From Streptomyces sp. M92 (GTDB taxonomy: Bacteria; Actinomycetota; Actinomycetes; Streptomycetales; Streptomycetaceae), in NCBI RefSeq assembly GCF_028473745.1, contig NZ_CP101137.1, forward strand, positions 1,736,001 to 1,800,000: a stretch of 64,000 nucleotides of DNA, read 5' to 3'. The position numbers were made by a program, and so were the translations under genes. Below the pieces are notes generated by a model, which was given only the letters and a program-made list of their open reading frames with translations, did not search any database and had not been told where the DNA came from. Of the stretch, positions 9,986 through 23,143 are shown in pieces. Positions within the stretch are counted from its first letter, which is position 1; each line of letters starts with the position of its first letter.

Positions 9986-11107
9986 ATGCACGTCACGCAT
10001 CTGTCGCTGGCCGACTTCCGTTCGTACGCCCGGGTCGAGGTCCCGCTGGACCCGGGCGTCACGGCCTTCGTCGGACCGAACGGGCAGGGCAAGACCAATC
10101 TCGTCGAGGCGGTCGGCTATCTCGCCACCCTCGGCAGCCACCGGGTCTCCTCCGACGCCCCCCTGGTCCGCATGGGCGCCGAGCGTGCCGTGATCCGTGC
10201 TCAGGTGCGGCAGGGCGAGCGGCAGCAGCTGATCGAGCTGGAGCTGAACCCCGGCAGGGCCAACCGGGCCCGCATCAACAGGTCCTCGCAGGTCAGGCCG
10301 CGTGACGTGCTCGGCATCGTCCGTACGGTGCTGTTCGCGCCCGAGGACCTCGCCCTGGTCAAGGGCGACCCCGGGGAGCGGCGCCGCTTCCTGGACGAGC
10401 TGATCACCGCCCGCTCCCCGCGGATGGCCGGGGTGCGTTCCGACTACGACCGGGTGCTCAAGCAGCGCAACACTCTGCTGAAGTCGGCCGCGCTGGCGCG
10501 TCGGCACGGCGGGCGCACGATGGACCTGTCCACGCTGGACGTCTGGGACCAGCACCTCGCGCGCGCGGGCGCCGAGCTGCTGGCGCAGCGCCTGGACCTG
10601 ATCGCCGCGGTGCAGCCGCTGGCCGACAAGGCGTACGAGCAGCTGGCGCCGGGCGGCGGTCCGGTCGCGCTGGAGTACAAGCCGTCGGCGCCCGGTGAGG
10701 CGCACACGCGTGAGGATCTGTACGAGCAGCTGATGGGCGCGCTCGCCGAGGCCCGCAAACAGGAGATCGAGCGGGGCGTCACTCTGGTGGGGCCGCACCG
10801 GGACGACCTGCTGCTGAAGCTCGGGTCGCTGCCCGCCAAGGGCTACGCCTCCCACGGGGAGTCCTGGTCGTACGCGCTGGCGCTGCGCCTCGCGTCGTTC
10901 GATCTGCTGCGGGCGGAGGGCAACGAGCCCGTTCTCGTCCTGGACGACGTCTTCGCCGAGCTGGACGCGCGGCGCCGTGAGCGGCTGGCGGAGCTGGTGG
11001 CGCCCGGCGAGCAGGTGCTGGTGACGGCCGCGGTCGACGACGATGTGCCGGGTGTGCTGGCGGGCGCCCGGTTCTCGGTCGCGGAGGGGACGGTGGAGCG
11101 CGTATGA
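9986..11107 (+). CDS. recF: DNA replication and repair protein RecF
   Basis: A 373-residue SMC-like ATPase of the RecFOR gap-repair pathway that promotes RecA loading. Walker [10 protein letters not shown] lies at residues 28-36; the ABC-type signature region and Walker B ([17 protein letters not shown]) are near the C-terminus. It starts with ATG 28 bp after gnd and overlaps the dciA start by 4 nt, so the two are translationally coupled. Confidence 0.96.
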   Translation: MHVTHLSLADFRSYARVEVPLDPGVTAFVGPNGQGKTNLVEAVGYLATLGSHRVSSDAPLVRMGAERAVIRAQVRQGERQQLIELELNPGRANRARINRSSQVRPRDVLGIVRTVLFAPEDLALVKGDPGERRRFLDELITARSPRMAGVRSDYDRVLKQRNTLLKSAALARRHGGRTMDLSTLDVWDQHLARAGAELLAQRLDLIAAVQPLADKAYEQLAPGGGPVALEYKPSAPGEAHTREDLYEQLMGALAEARKQEIERGVTLVGPHRDDLLLKLGSLPAKGYASHGESWSYALALRLASFDLLRAEGNEPVLVLDDVFAELDARRRERLAELVAPGEQVLVTAAVDDDVPGVLAGARFSVAEGTVERV

Positions 11108-11703
11108 GCGCGGAGGACCCCGTTTCCGGCGCGGCTTGCGGGAAGGCTCCCGGCGCGTCCTTGGGAGAGACTGCCGGCGCGGGCGGCGAAGGCCCCGAGC
11201 CGTCGGGTGTCGACCTCGCCCGCGTCGCGCTGCGGGCGGCGCGCGAGGCGGCACGCGCGCGTGGGGATGCCGCGCGGCAGAAGAAGCAGGCGCGGCGCGG
11301 TGGGCTGCGTTCCGGTGCGCGCGCCGACGGGCGTGATCCCATGGCGCTGGGGTCGGCGATCAACCGTCTGATCACCGAGCGCGGCTGGGAGACGCCTGCC
11401 GCGGTGGGCGGTGTGATGGGACGGTGGCCGCAGATCGTCGGTGAGGACGTGGCGAAGCACTGTGTGCCGGAGCGGTACGACGAGGACGAGCGGGTGCTGT
11501 TGGTCCGCTGCGACTCGACGGCCTGGGCGACGAACCTGCGGTTGCTGGCGCCGACGCTGGTGGCCCGTCTCAACGAGGATCTCGGGCACGGGTCGGTGCG
11601 GATGATCAAGGTGCTCGGGCCCGGGGGCCCTGCGGGCGCCGGCCGTCGGTACGGTCCGTTGCGCGCGCCCGGCAGCCGGGGGCCCGGGGACACCTACGGG
11701 TGA
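11104..11703 (+). CDS. dciA: DciA-family protein (DUF721), helicase operator
   Basis: A 199-residue protein with an Ala/Gly/Arg-rich N-terminal half (1-95) and a conserved C-terminal DUF721 domain (about 96-190: [46 protein letters not shown]). DciA interacts with the replicative helicase DnaB and promotes its loading in bacteria without DnaC or DnaI. ATG overlaps the recF stop (ATGA). Its place in the dnaA-dnaN-recF-gyrB run supports a replication role. Confidence 0.88.
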   Translation: MSAEDPVSGAACGKAPGASLGETAGAGGEGPEPSGVDLARVALRAAREAARARGDAARQKKQARRGGLRSGARADGRDPMALGSAINRLITERGWETPAAVGGVMGRWPQIVGEDVAKHCVPERYDEDERVLLVRCDSTAWATNLRLLAPTLVARLNEDLGHGSVRMIKVLGPGGPAGAGRRYGPLRAPGSRGPGDTYG

Positions 11704-14211
<2,508 letters not shown>

Positions 14212-14253
14212 GTCGGTCTCAGCTGACCGCACCAGGAAGGACCTTCACCAGCA

Positions 14254-16848
14254 ATGACCGACGAGAACACCCCTGTGACGACGCCCGAGGGTGACGCCCT
14301 CGCCATGCGTGTCGAGCCCGTCGGGCTCGAGACGGAGATGCAGCGCTCGTACCTCGACTACGCGATGTCCGTCATCGTCTCGCGTGCGCTGCCCGACGTC
14401 CGCGACGGCCTCAAGCCCGTCCACCGGCGCGTGCTGTACGCGATGTACGACGGCGGTTACCGGCCCGAGCGCGGTTTCTACAAGTGCGCCCGCGTAGTCG
14501 GCGACGTCATGGGCAACTACCACCCGCACGGCGACTCCTCCATCTACGACGCCCTGGTCCGTCTCGCCCAGCCCTGGTCGATGCGGATGCCGCTGGTGGA
14601 CTCCAACGGCAACTTCGGCTCACCGGGCAACGACCCGGCGGCGGCCATGCGGTACACCGAGTGCAAGATGGCGCCGCTGTCGATGGAGATGGTCCGCGAC
14701 ATCGACGAGGAGACCGTCGACTTCACGGACAACTACGACGGCCGCTCCCAGGAGCCGACCGTCCTGCCGGCCCGTTTCCCGAACCTGCTGATCAACGGCT
14801 CGGCGGGCATCGCGGTCGGTATGGCGACCAACATCCCGCCGCACAACCTGCGCGAGGTCGCGGCCGGTGCCCAGTGGTACCTGGAGAACTACGAGGCCTC
14901 CCACGAGGAGCTGCTGGACGCGCTGATCGAGCGCATCAAGGGACCCGACTTCCCGACCGGCGCCCTCGTCGTGGGCCGCAGGGGCATCGAGGAGGCCTAC
15001 CGCACCGGGCGCGGCTCGATCACCATGCGCGCGGTCGTCGAGGTCGAGGAGATCCAGAACCGCCAGTGCCTGGTGGTCACCGAGCTGCCCTACCAGGTCA
15101 ACCCGGACAACCTCGCGCAGAAGATCGCCGACCTGGTGAAGGACGGCAAGATCGGCGGCATCGCTGACGTCCGCGACGAGACGTCCTCGCGCACCGGCCA
15201 GCGCCTGGTGATCGTCCTCAAGCGGGACGCGGTCGCCAAGGTCGTGCTGAACAACCTGTACAAGCACACCGACCTCCAGACCAACTTCGGCGCCAACATG
15301 CTGGCCCTGGTCGACGGCGTGCCGCGCACCCTCTCCCTGGACGCGTTCATCCGCCACTGGGTGAACCACCAGATCGAGGTCATCGTCCGGCGGACGAAGT
15401 TCCGGCTCCGCAAGGCCGAGGAGCGGGCGCACATCCTGCGTGGTCTGCTGAAGGCCCTGGACGCCATCGACGAGGTCATCGCGCTGATCCGGCGCAGCGA
15501 CACCGTCGAGATCGCCCGCGGCGGCCTGATGGACCTCCTGGTGATCGACGAGATCCAGGCCAACGCGATCCTGGAGATGCAGCTGCGGCGCCTGGCGGCC
15601 CTGGAGCGGCAGAAGATCGTCCAGGAGCACGACGAGCTCCAGGCGAAGATCAACGAGTACAACGAGATCCTGGCCTCCCCGGTCCGCCAGCGCGGCATCG
15701 TGAGCGCGGAGCTGACGGCGCTGGTCGAGAAGTACGGCGACGACCGCAAGACGAAGCTGATCCCCTACGAGGGCGACATGTCCATCGAGGACCTGATCGC
15801 CGAGGAGGACATCGTCGTCACGGTCACCCGGGGCGGCTACATCAAGCGCACCAAGACCGACGACTACCGCGCCCAGAAGCGGGGCGGCAAGGGCGTGCGC
15901 GGCACGAAGCTCAAGGAAGACGACATCGTCAACCACTTCTTCGTGTCCACCACGCACCACTGGCTGCTGTTCTTCACGAACAAGGGCCGCGTCTACCGGG
16001 TGAAGGCCTACGAGCTGCCCGACGCCGGCCGGGACGCGCGCGGCCAGCACGTGGCGAACCTGCTGGCCTTCCAGCCGGACGAGACGATCGCCCAGATCCG
16101 TGCGATCCGCGACTACGAGGCGATGCCCTACCTGGTCCTGGCCACCAAGGCGGGCCTGGTGAAGAAGACGCCGCTGAAGGACTACGACTCGCCGCGCTCG
16201 GGTGGCGTCATCGCGATCAACCTGCGTGAGCAGGCGGACGGCAGCGACGACGAACTGATCGGAGCCGAACTCGTCTCGGCCGACGACGATCTGCTGCTGA
16301 TCAGCAAGAAGGCGCAGTCGATCAGGTTCACCGCCTCGGACGACACGCTGCGTCCGATGGGCCGTGCCACCTCGGGCGTCAAGGGCATGAGTTTCCGCGA
16401 AGGGGACGAGCTGCTCTCGATGAATGTTGTTCGAGCCGGTACGTTCGTGTTCACTGCCACCGACGGTGGTTACGCGAAGCGGACCTCCGTCGACGAGTAC
16501 CGCGTCCAGGGCCGCGGCGGCCTGGGCATCAAGGCTGCCAAGATCGTCGAGGACCGCGGGTCGCTCGTGGGCGCGCTGGTGGTCGAGGAGCACGACGAGA
16601 TCCTCGCCATCACACTCTCGGGCGGTGTGATTCGTACGCGAGTCAGCGGGGTCAGGGAGACGGGCCGTGACACCATGGGCGTCCAACTGATCAATCTGGG
16701 CAAGCGCGATGCCGTGGTCGGCATCGCACGCAACGCCGAGGCGGGACGCGAGGCGGAGGAGGTCGACGGCGACGTGGTCGTCGACGAGACCGCCGAGGGT
16801 GCCGCGACCACCGGCACGGACGAGGGTGAGGCGCCCTCGGCCGAGTAG
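14254..16848 (+). CDS. gyrA: DNA gyrase subunit A
   Basis: The 864-residue breakage-reunion subunit. The catalytic tyrosine is in [11 protein letters not shown]; the quinolone-resistance-determining region reads [12 protein letters not shown], so the usual Ser/Asp positions have susceptible-type residues. The C-terminal beta-pinwheel starts near residue 510 and contains the GyrA box QKRGGKG needed for DNA wrapping. The extreme C-terminus is an acidic tail. Co-transcribed with gyrB. Confidence 0.97.
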   Translation: MTDENTPVTTPEGDALAMRVEPVGLETEMQRSYLDYAMSVIVSRALPDVRDGLKPVHRRVLYAMYDGGYRPERGFYKCARVVGDVMGNYHPHGDSSIYDALVRLAQPWSMRMPLVDSNGNFGSPGNDPAAAMRYTECKMAPLSMEMVRDIDEETVDFTDNYDGRSQEPTVLPARFPNLLINGSAGIAVGMATNIPPHNLREVAAGAQWYLENYEASHEELLDALIERIKGPDFPTGALVVGRRGIEEAYRTGRGSITMRAVVEVEEIQNRQCLVVTELPYQVNPDNLAQKIADLVKDGKIGGIADVRDETSSRTGQRLVIVLKRDAVAKVVLNNLYKHTDLQTNFGANMLALVDGVPRTLSLDAFIRHWVNHQIEVIVRRTKFRLRKAEERAHILRGLLKALDAIDEVIALIRRSDTVEIARGGLMDLLVIDEIQANAILEMQLRRLAALERQKIVQEHDELQAKINEYNEILASPVRQRGIVSAELTALVEKYGDDRKTKLIPYEGDMSIEDLIAEEDIVVTVTRGGYIKRTKTDDYRAQKRGGKGVRGTKLKEDDIVNHFFVSTTHHWLLFFTNKGRVYRVKAYELPDAGRDARGQHVANLLAFQPDETIAQIRAIRDYEAMPYLVLATKAGLVKKTPLKDYDSPRSGGVIAINLREQADGSDDELIGAELVSADDDLLLISKKAQSIRFTASDDTLRPMGRATSGVKGMSFREGDELLSMNVVRAGTFVFTATDGGYAKRTSVDEYRVQGRGGLGIKAAKIVEDRGSLVGALVVEEHDEILAITLSGGVIRTRVSGVRETGRDTMGVQLINLGKRDAVVGIARNAEAGREAEEVDGDVVVDETAEGAATTGTDEGEAPSAE

Positions 16849-16866
16849 CACGAGGAGAGAGTCATC

Positions 16867-17589
16867 GTGAGCGGAGCCACGGGCGCCGGATCGGCCGGTA
16901 CCTCCAGGGGTACGGAAACGGACGGGGGCGGCCGTGGCTCCGCCACGCGTGCGGCGGATCCGCACACGACTCAACTGCGCAAGATCGAAGACGGAGCGAC
17001 CGACTCGCACTCGGGCAGCTCGTCCAAGACGCATTCCCAGGGGGGAACTGTGACGGACACCCGGGGCCAGCAGACCCAGCAGGCGGCCTCGCCGCTGCCG
17101 GGGGAACGGCAGCCCCAGCAGCCCGGCGGGCCGTACCACCCGCCGCAGGCCTATGAGACCCAGGGCGGCAACGCCGCCGCCGTGCGCCGCCCGCGCACCG
17201 GCGCCCGCACCACGCCCCGCGTCCGCAAGGCGCGCCTGCGCGTGGCCAAGGCGGACCCGTGGTCGGTGATGAAGGTCAGCTTCCTGCTCTCCATCGCGCT
17301 CGGCATCTGCACGATCGTCGCGTCCGCCGTGCTGTGGATGGTCATGGACGCCATGGGCGTCTTCTCGACCGTCGGCGGCACGATCTCCGAAGCGACCGGC
17401 TCCAACGAGTCCAACGGCTTCGACCTGCAGTCCTTCCTGTCGCTGCCCAACGTGCTGCTGTTCACCACGGTCATCGCGGTCATCGACGTCGTCCTCGCCA
17501 CCGCCCTGGCCACGCTCGGCGCGTTCATCTACAACCTGTCGGCCGGCTTCGTCGGCGGTGTGGAGCTGACGCTCGCCGAGGACGAGTGA
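16867..17589 (+). CDS. DUF3566 membrane protein downstream of gyrA
   Basis: A 240-residue protein. Residues 1-135 are hydrophilic, Gly/Thr/Gln/Pro-rich and probably disordered and cytoplasmic. The C-terminal DUF3566 domain has two transmembrane segments (about [21 protein letters not shown] and [26 protein letters not shown]). GTG 16867 follows GAGGAGAGA. This gene is conserved immediately after gyrA in actinobacteria (Rv0007 in M. tuberculosis); its role is not well defined. Confidence 0.85.
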   Translation: MSGATGAGSAGTSRGTETDGGGRGSATRAADPHTTQLRKIEDGATDSHSGSSSKTHSQGGTVTDTRGQQTQQAASPLPGERQPQQPGGPYHPPQAYETQGGNAAAVRRPRTGARTTPRVRKARLRVAKADPWSVMKVSFLLSIALGICTIVASAVLWMVMDAMGVFSTVGGTISEATGSNESNGFDLQSFLSLPNVLLFTTVIAVIDVVLATALATLGAFIYNLSAGFVGGVELTLAEDE

Positions 17590-17620
17590 CCGTCGCTCTC
17601 CGGCCTGGCGCCAACCGATT

Positions 17621-17649
17621 TTGGGACTGCCCGCCTCGTGCGCTAATCT
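17621..17649 (+). promoter_or_regulatory. tRNA-Ile promoter
   Basis: TTGGGA (17621-17626) and TAATCT (17644-17649) with an ideal 17-bp spacer, about 40 bp upstream of the tRNA 5' end. Confidence 0.65.
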
Positions 17650-17689
17650 TCAGGAGTCAGCGCGCGGGACAAACACCGCAGAGCGCGGC

Positions 17690-17766
17690 GGGGCTATAGC
17701 TCAGTTGGTTAGAGCGCATCCCTGATAAGGATGAGGCCACAGGTTCAAATCCTGTTAGCCCCACCA
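17690..17766 (+). tRNA. tRNA-Ile (anticodon GAT)
   Basis: The full cloverleaf is visible: acceptor GGGGCTA / TAGCCCC, D-arm with AGCTCAGTTGGTTAGAGC, anticodon loop CTGATAA with GAT at 17724-17726, T-loop GTTCAAAT and an encoded CCA (17764-17766). It marks the left border of the accessory block. Confidence 0.97.
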
Positions 17767-17772
17767 GCACAA

Positions 17773-17802
17773 AGACCCCCAGTCGGATCCGGCTGGGGGT
17801 CT
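17773..17802 (+). terminator. tRNA-Ile terminator
   Basis: An inverted repeat AGACCCCCAG ... CTGGGGGTCT begins 7 bp after the tRNA; near-perfect stem with a TC-CGGATCCG-GG centre. It may also act on the opposite strand for the WD40 gene. Confidence 0.8.
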
Positions 17803-17896
17803 GCTGCGTTCAGGGCCCGGCCGCCGGCGACGGGGGATACGCCGGCGGCCGGGCTGTGGGTCAGGCTAACAAGGGCGGACGGGGCGCGGGAGGGAT

Positions 17897-20800
17897 TCAC
17901 CGCTCGCACGGTGGTTCGTACGAGAGCCGGGGGAGGTACTCGTGCCACTTCTCCTCGGTCAGCACGCCCCGGGTCGCCGAGCAGATGCGGTCGATGGCGT
18001 CGTCCACGTCCAGGTTCCACAGGCGGACGCTGTCCGTGCCGCTCGACACCCCGAGCATGTGACGCACCGGGCTGAAGGACAGGAAGCCGCCCGTCTTGGC
18101 GTTGGGGCTCATCGCCTCGCCGATCGGAGCGGCTTCGGTGGGTGTGCGGGTGTCCCAGAGGCGGACCGTGTTGTCGTTGGCGCCGCTGGCCAGGGTGGCG
18201 CCGTCCCGGCTGAACGTCAGCGTCACCACCGAGTCGGTGTGGCCGGTCAGCGGCTCTCCGGCCGGCGTGGGGCGGCCCGGGTCGGTGACGTCCCAGAGGC
18301 GGACCGTGCCGTCGTCGCTGCCGCTGGCCAGGGTGTGGCCGTCGGGGCTGTAGGCGAGGGCGTTGACGGGGCCCAGGTGGCCGGTGCGGGAGACACCGAG
18401 GGCGGTGGCGTGCGCGGGGTCGGTGACGTCCCAGAGCCGTACGGTGTCGTCCGCGCCGCCGCTGGCGAGGGTGCGGCCGTCGGGGCTGAAGAAGAGGGTG
18501 TTGACGTAGCCGGTGTGACCGGTGAGCGGGTTGCCGAGCGGGCGGGGCCGGGACGGGTCCTCGGTGTTCCACAGCTGGATGCCCCGGTCGTCCTGGGCGG
18601 TGGCCAGGATGTGGCCGTCCGGGCCGAAGGCAAGAGTGCCGGGGCCCGCGTAGCGGTTGCGCAGCGCGACCGGCGGGCCGTGGGCGGTGGGCCGGGACGG
18701 GGCGGTGACGTCCCACAGCTGCATGGCCCGGCTGCCCGTCAGCACGGCCAGGGTGCCGCCGTCCGGGGAGAACACCAGGGAACGGACGTCGCCCTCGCCC
18801 GGCCTGAAGGGCTCGCTCACGGGCACGGGCCGGGCGGGATCGCTGACGTCCCACAGCCGGACCCGGCCGTCGCGGGCGGCGGTGGCCAGCAGGTGACCGT
18901 CCGGGCGGAACGCCCCGATGCGGCCGTTCATGTCCGAGGTGGGCAGGGACCACAGACGGACCTTGCTGTCGCCGCTGCCGGTGGCGAGGGTGTGCCCGTC
19001 CGGGCTGAACCCCAGGGCGTACATCTCCCCGCTGCTGCCCGCCAGCTCCACGCCGATCTGCGAGGGGTAGGCCGGGTCGCTGACGTTCCACAGGCTCGCC
19101 GTGCTGTCCGCGCTGCTCGCGGCGAGCATGTCGCCGTCGGGGCTGAAGGCCACCGACCAGACGGGACCGGTGTGCCCGGTCAACGGCGAGCCGATCCGCG
19201 AGGCGTCGCGCGGGTCGGTGACGTCCCACAGCCGTACGGTGTCGTCGGCGCCGCCGCTGGCGAGGGTGCGGCCGTCGGGGCTGAAGGCCACGGAGTGGAT
19301 CAGGCCGGTGTGGCCGGTCAGCGGCGTGCCGATCCGGGACGCGTCGTGCGGGTCGGCGACGTCCCACAGATGGACCGTCTCGTCGTCGCCGCCGACCGCC
19401 AGTGTCCGCCCGTCGGGGCTGAACGCCACCGAGCGCACCGCCGCGCCGGCGCCCGTCAGGGTGCCCAGTGCCCCGGGCCGGCCCGGAGCGGTCACGTCCC
19501 ACAGCCGTACGGCGTGGTCGTCGTGGGCGGAGGCGAGGGTGTGCCCGTCCGGGCTGAAGTCGAGCAGGTAGACGGTGCCGCCGCGACCGGGCAGCGGATC
19601 ACCGAGCGGGCGGGGGGCGCCGGGGTCCGACACGTCCCACAGCCGGATCGTGCCGTCGTCCGAGGCGCTGGCCAGCGTGCGGCCGTCCGGGCTGAACACC
19701 GCGGTGCTCACCCAGCTGGTGTGACCGGTGAGGGGCTTGCCCAGCGGTTCGGGACGGGCGGGGTCGGACACGTCCCACAGCCGCACGGTCCGGTCGTAGC
19801 TGGCCGTCGCCAGGGTCCGGCCGTCCGGGCTGAAGGACGTCAGGTAGACGGCGCCCGTGTGGCCGAGGAGCGGCGTGGCCAGGGGTGCGTTCACGATCGA
19901 GATCAGGCGGTTGCGCACGTCCGCGTCGTCGGGGCGCAGGCGGTGGGCCGCCAGGTCGAGCTGGGCCGACAGCGACGGGTCCGTGTACTGGACGCGGTCC
20001 GCCTCGGCGACCACCTGCTCGAACACGGCGTCGTTGCGCTGCTGCCAGGCGAGCACCGCCGAACCGACCGCGAGCAGTGCCAGGACGACCAGGGACGACA
20101 CCGCGGCACGTCTGAGCACGACGGTGCGCCTGCGCAGCCTGACCGCGGCGGCCAGGAAGTCCACCGCGCCGCGGGTGAGGAGGGTGCCGTCGGCGGACTC
20201 CGCCCAGCCGCGGGCCTGCTCGAGCCGGGAGCCCCGGTAGAGCAGCGAGGTGTCGCGGTCCGACTCCTCCCAGGCCCGGCCGTCCTCCTCCAGCCGCTGC
20301 CGCAGCAGGTTGCCGGCCCGGTCCTCGTCGATCCAGTCGCGCAGGCGCGGCCAGGCGTGCAGCAGGGCCTCGTGGGTGATCTCCACGGTGTCCGCGTCGA
20401 GGGTGACCAGCCGGGCGCGGACCAGCGCCTCCAGGGACTCCTCGGTCTTGCCGGGGTCCCTGGACTCCTTCGCCAGCCGGCGCCGGGTGCCCCGTCTGCG
20501 GGTGGCCTGGGTGTCCTCGCTCACCCGGACCAGCCGGAGCAGCAGCAGCCGCGCGGCCGCGCGGGCCGCCGGGTCCAGGTCCGACCAGGCCCGCTCGGCG
20601 GTCGCCGCCACCGCCCCCTGGATGCCGCCGGCCGCGCGGTAGCCCGCCAGCGTCAGCCGGCCCGCCTTGCGGCGCTGCCAGGTGGCGAGCAGGGCGTGGG
20701 ACAGCAGCGGCAGCACGCCCGCGTCGTGCGCGGCGCCCGGGCCGTCGGTGCCGACCTCCCGGGCGATCAGCTCGGCCAGGCCCGGTTCGAGCTCCATGCC

Positions 20801-22795
20801 CACGGCCCTGGCCGGGCCGGTCACCGCCTCGCGCAGCTCCGCGGTGGTCAGCGGCCCGAGCACCATGTGCCGGTGCTGCAGCGCGTCGGCCAGCTCGGGG
20901 TGGCGCAGGCACCGCTCGTAGAAGTCGGCGCGCACGCCGAGGGCGACCAGCAGGGGCGCCGGGTCGTCCGGGCCGCCGGGCGTGCAGGCGGCCTGGAGGA
21001 TCCGGATGAACGCGCGCCGCTCCCACTCGTCGGTGCAGAGGGTGAAGACCTCCTCGAACTGGTCCACGATCAGGACGGGGCGCGGCGGGGTGGCCGGGCG
21101 GGCCGGGGCGGCTGGGCCGGCCGAGACCCCTGATGTGGTGCCGGGTGCCGATGCGGCCGAGGTGCCCGACGCGCCGGTGGTGTACGAGGTTGCCGGTGTG
21201 ACCGGCGTGCTCGTGGCGGCCGAGGCCGCCGAGGTGCTGGAGGTGGTCGTGGTCACCGTTGTGGCGGGCGTAGTCGTGACTGCCGACGCGGCCGTCGCCG
21301 CCGAGGTGCCTGAGGTGCCGGACGTGTTCGTGGCCACCGAGGTGCCCGACGTGCCGGAGGTACCTGAGGCGCCCCATGTGCCGGAGGTGTCCGAGGTCGC
21401 CGGTGTTACCGACGTGTTCGTGGTCGGCGTGCCCGAGGTGCCCGAGGTGGCCGACGTGCCAGACGCGCCGGAGGTGTCCGAGGTGGCCGGCGTGCCCGAG
21501 GTGGCCGGCGTGCCCGAGGTGCCCGAGGTGTCTGAGGCACGCGAGGTGCCAGACGTGCCCGAGGTGCCCGACGTGTCCGACGTTCTGGAGGTGCCTGACG
21601 CGCCGGAGGTGGCCGGCGTGCCCGAGGTGCCCGACGTGCCAGACGGGCCGGAGGTGTCTGAGGTGTCCGACGTGCCAGAGGCGCCGGAGGTGTCCGAGGT
21701 GTCCGACGTGCCAGACGCGCCGGAGGTGTCCGCGGTGGCCAGCGTGTCCGACGTGCCCAACGTGCCTGAGGCGCCCGATGAGCCCGAGGTGCCCGGGGTG
21801 CCGGAGGTGGCCCGCGTGCCCGAGGTGCCCGACGCCCCCGACGTCCCTGAGGTGCCTGACGCACCCGACGTACCTGAGGCGCCCGACGCGCCGGAGGTGT
21901 CCGAGGTCGCCGGTGTTACCGACGTGGTCGTGGCCGTCGGCGTGCCCGAGGTGCCCGACGTGGTCGGCGGGACCGTTGTCGCCGCTCCGTCGCCGGTGGC
22001 CCAGGCCGCGAAGGCCCTTCTGACCGCGCGCGCGAACCCCGGGTCGTCCGGTTCCGCCGGCCGCGCCCGGTCGGCTGCGGCCACGGACGCGAGCCCGGGG
22101 ATGCGGCGGCACAGTTCGCCCAGCGGACCGGCTCCCGGTACGAGCTGGAGCACCGCCCTCGGCGGCCCCGTGTCGCCGTCCGGCCCGCCGTCGCGCAAGG
22201 CGGGCACCAGGCCCGCGTTGAGCAGGGAGGACTTCCCCGCCCCCGAGGCGCCCACGAGCATCACCAGGCCGCCGGTGTCCTCGGCCGCGCGGAGCTGGTC
22301 GACGAGCGCGGCCGTGCTCCGCTCGCGCCCGAAGAACCAGCCGGCGTCCTGCTGCCGGTAGGCGGCCAGCCCCCGGTAGGGGCAGACGCCGCCCGGGGCC
22401 CGGTCGGGTGCGGCGCGTTCCTCGTCGCCCGTGGCCGGCGCCGGGCGCTCGCCGGACGGGTCGGCCAACGCCCGCTCCCACAGCCGCTGCCACTGGGCCA
22501 GGTCGTACAGGCCCACGACGACCGGCTCGGGCCGCGCGCGCCGTGCCTGGGGGATGAGGACGTGCAGTACCGCGGCGAGGGCGGGGAACTGGGCGGGGAC
22601 GTTCTTGGCCCGCCGCCAGTCGCTGATCCGCTGGGCGGAGGCCCGTACGGGGCGTCCCCGTTCGTCGACGCGCTGGAGCCGGACGACCGCTTCGGAGACG
22701 CGTTTGAGGGGAGGGTTGCCGGCCTCCCGGTACAGCAGTGCGAGACGTTCGGCGAAGGCCGTGCGTGCCCCTGAGTCGAAACTCAAGGCCTCCAC
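17897..22795 (-). CDS. Giant nSTAND-type NTPase with Ser/Thr/Gly insert and 14 WD40 repeats
   Basis: A 1632-residue protein. Residues 1-85 resemble the small helix-turn-helix domain often found at the front of actinobacterial STAND proteins (QRISDWRRAKN). Walker A GASGAGKSS is at 182-190. Walker B VLIVDQFEE comes only at 574-582, because a low-complexity TSG/ASG/TSD insert (about 272-572) splits the NTPase domain. A hydrophobic segment (SSLVVLALLAVGSAVLAW) precedes 14 WD40 repeats (FSPDGRTLASGGADDTVRLWDV type), enough for two seven-bladed propellers. GTG 22795 has GGGGGAG upstream. Such proteins are signal-dependent switches; the ligand and output here are unknown. It is first in the accessory block and opposite in strand to tRNA-Ile. 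Confidence 0.85.
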   Translation of the reverse strand: MEALSFDSGARTAFAERLALLYREAGNPPLKRVSEAVVRLQRVDERGRPVRASAQRISDWRRAKNVPAQFPALAAVLHVLIPQARRARPEPVVVGLYDLAQWQRLWERALADPSGERPAPATGDEERAAPDRAPGGVCPYRGLAAYRQQDAGWFFGRERSTAALVDQLRAAEDTGGLVMLVGASGAGKSSLLNAGLVPALRDGGPDGDTGPPRAVLQLVPGAGPLGELCRRIPGLASVAAADRARPAEPDDPGFARAVRRAFAAWATGDGAATTVPPTTSGTSGTPTATTTSVTPATSDTSGASGASGTSGASGTSGTSGASGTSGTRATSGTPGTSGSSGASGTLGTSDTLATADTSGASGTSDTSDTSGASGTSDTSDTSGPSGTSGTSGTPATSGASGTSRTSDTSGTSGTSGTSRASDTSGTSGTPATSGTPATSDTSGASGTSATSGTSGTPTTNTSVTPATSDTSGTWGASGTSGTSGTSVATNTSGTSGTSAATAASAVTTTPATTVTTTTSSTSAASAATSTPVTPATSYTTGASGTSAASAPGTTSGVSAGPAAPARPATPPRPVLIVDQFEEVFTLCTDEWERRAFIRILQAACTPGGPDDPAPLLVALGVRADFYERCLRHPELADALQHRHMVLGPLTTAELREAVTGPARAVGMELEPGLAELIAREVGTDGPGAAHDAGVLPLLSHALLATWQRRKAGRLTLAGYRAAGGIQGAVAATAERAWSDLDPAARAAARLLLLRLVRVSEDTQATRRRGTRRRLAKESRDPGKTEESLEALVRARLVTLDADTVEITHEALLHAWPRLRDWIDEDRAGNLLRQRLEEDGRAWEESDRDTSLLYRGSRLEQARGWAESADGTLLTRGAVDFLAAAVRLRRRTVVLRRAAVSSLVVLALLAVGSAVLAWQQRNDAVFEQVVAEADRVQYTDPSLSAQLDLAAHRLRPDDADVRNRLISIVNAPLATPLLGHTGAVYLTSFSPDGRTLATASYDRTVRLWDVSDPARPEPLGKPLTGHTSWVSTAVFSPDGRTLASASDDGTIRLWDVSDPGAPRPLGDPLPGRGGTVYLLDFSPDGHTLASAHDDHAVRLWDVTAPGRPGALGTLTGAGAAVRSVAFSPDGRTLAVGGDDETVHLWDVADPHDASRIGTPLTGHTGLIHSVAFSPDGRTLASGGADDTVRLWDVTDPRDASRIGSPLTGHTGPVWSVAFSPDGDMLAASSADSTASLWNVSDPAYPSQIGVELAGSSGEMYALGFSPDGHTLATGSGDSKVRLWSLPTSDMNGRIGAFRPDGHLLATAARDGRVRLWDVSDPARPVPVSEPFRPGEGDVRSLVFSPDGGTLAVLTGSRAMQLWDVTAPSRPTAHGPPVALRNRYAGPGTLAFGPDGHILATAQDDRGIQLWNTEDPSRPRPLGNPLTGHTGYVNTLFFSPDGRTLASGGADDTVRLWDVTDPAHATALGVSRTGHLGPVNALAYSPDGHTLASGSDDGTVRLWDVTDPGRPTPAGEPLTGHTDSVVTLTFSRDGATLASGANDNTVRLWDTRTPTEAAPIGEAMSPNAKTGGFLSFSPVRHMLGVSSGTDSVRLWNLDVDDAIDRICSATRGVLTEEKWHEYLPRLSYEPPCER
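21080..21982 (-). repeat. Low-complexity repeat tract coding the Ser/Thr/Gly insert
   Basis: About 900 bp of imperfect short tandem units (on the plus strand GAGGTGCCCGAC-like, 9-18 bp periodicity) encoding repeated Thr-Ser-Gly, Ala-Ser-Gly and Thr-Ser-Asp triplets. Every unit keeps the frame, consistent with slippage or unequal exchange under selection for length-multiples of three. The antisense strand is also open here, which is a by-product of the repeat. Confidence 0.85.
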
Positions 22796-23143
22796 TCCTT
22801 ACTCCCCCGCACCTGGACGTCCGGACCGGAAAACTCACTCTATACGTCTGACCTGCGGCTACGTCAGTGTTGTGGTGCTGCGGCCTCCTCGCGGGCGACC
22901 GCAGCTGGCAGGATCGCGTCGCGGTGCCGAGTCGGCCGGCCGACACCAGGACAGGTCAGCGGCCCGGCGTTCCCGGAAGCCGCCACCTGAGGCCGCATGT
23001 TCTCGGTCAGCTTTCGACGGCCCAGCCCTTCCTGTTCCGGTACGGCGTCCAGCACGCCGCCGGCATGGTTGGGCACCGGTCCCCACGAGGGGAGGGACCG
23101 GTGCCGAAGCATGCCGGTGGTGGTGGAATCCCGGGGGCGGAGG
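22796..23143. other. Intergenic region between the WD40 gene and the membrane protein gene
   Basis: 348 bp. It contains the promoter side of the WD40 gene and, at 23072-23105, a terminator hairpin for the next gene. Small open frames occur on both strands but none has a ribosome-binding site or recognisable product. Confidence 0.4.
23072..23105 (-). terminator. Terminator downstream of the 23144-23707 gene
   Basis: Perfect 12-bp stem GGCACCGGTCCC / GGGACCGGTGCC with a 10-nt loop, 38 bp beyond the stop codon of the minus-strand membrane protein gene. Confidence 0.7.

Noticed and set aside
20982..22361. Plus-strand frame reading VPEVPDVPEVSE-type repeats
   Set aside because: By-product of the tandem DNA repeat coding the Ser/Thr/Gly insert on the other strand; the NTPase motifs on both sides support only the minus strand.
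22859..23112. Two small minus-strand frames (75 and 82 codons)
   Set aside because: No ribosome-binding site or recognisable domain; they overlap each other and a terminator hairpin.
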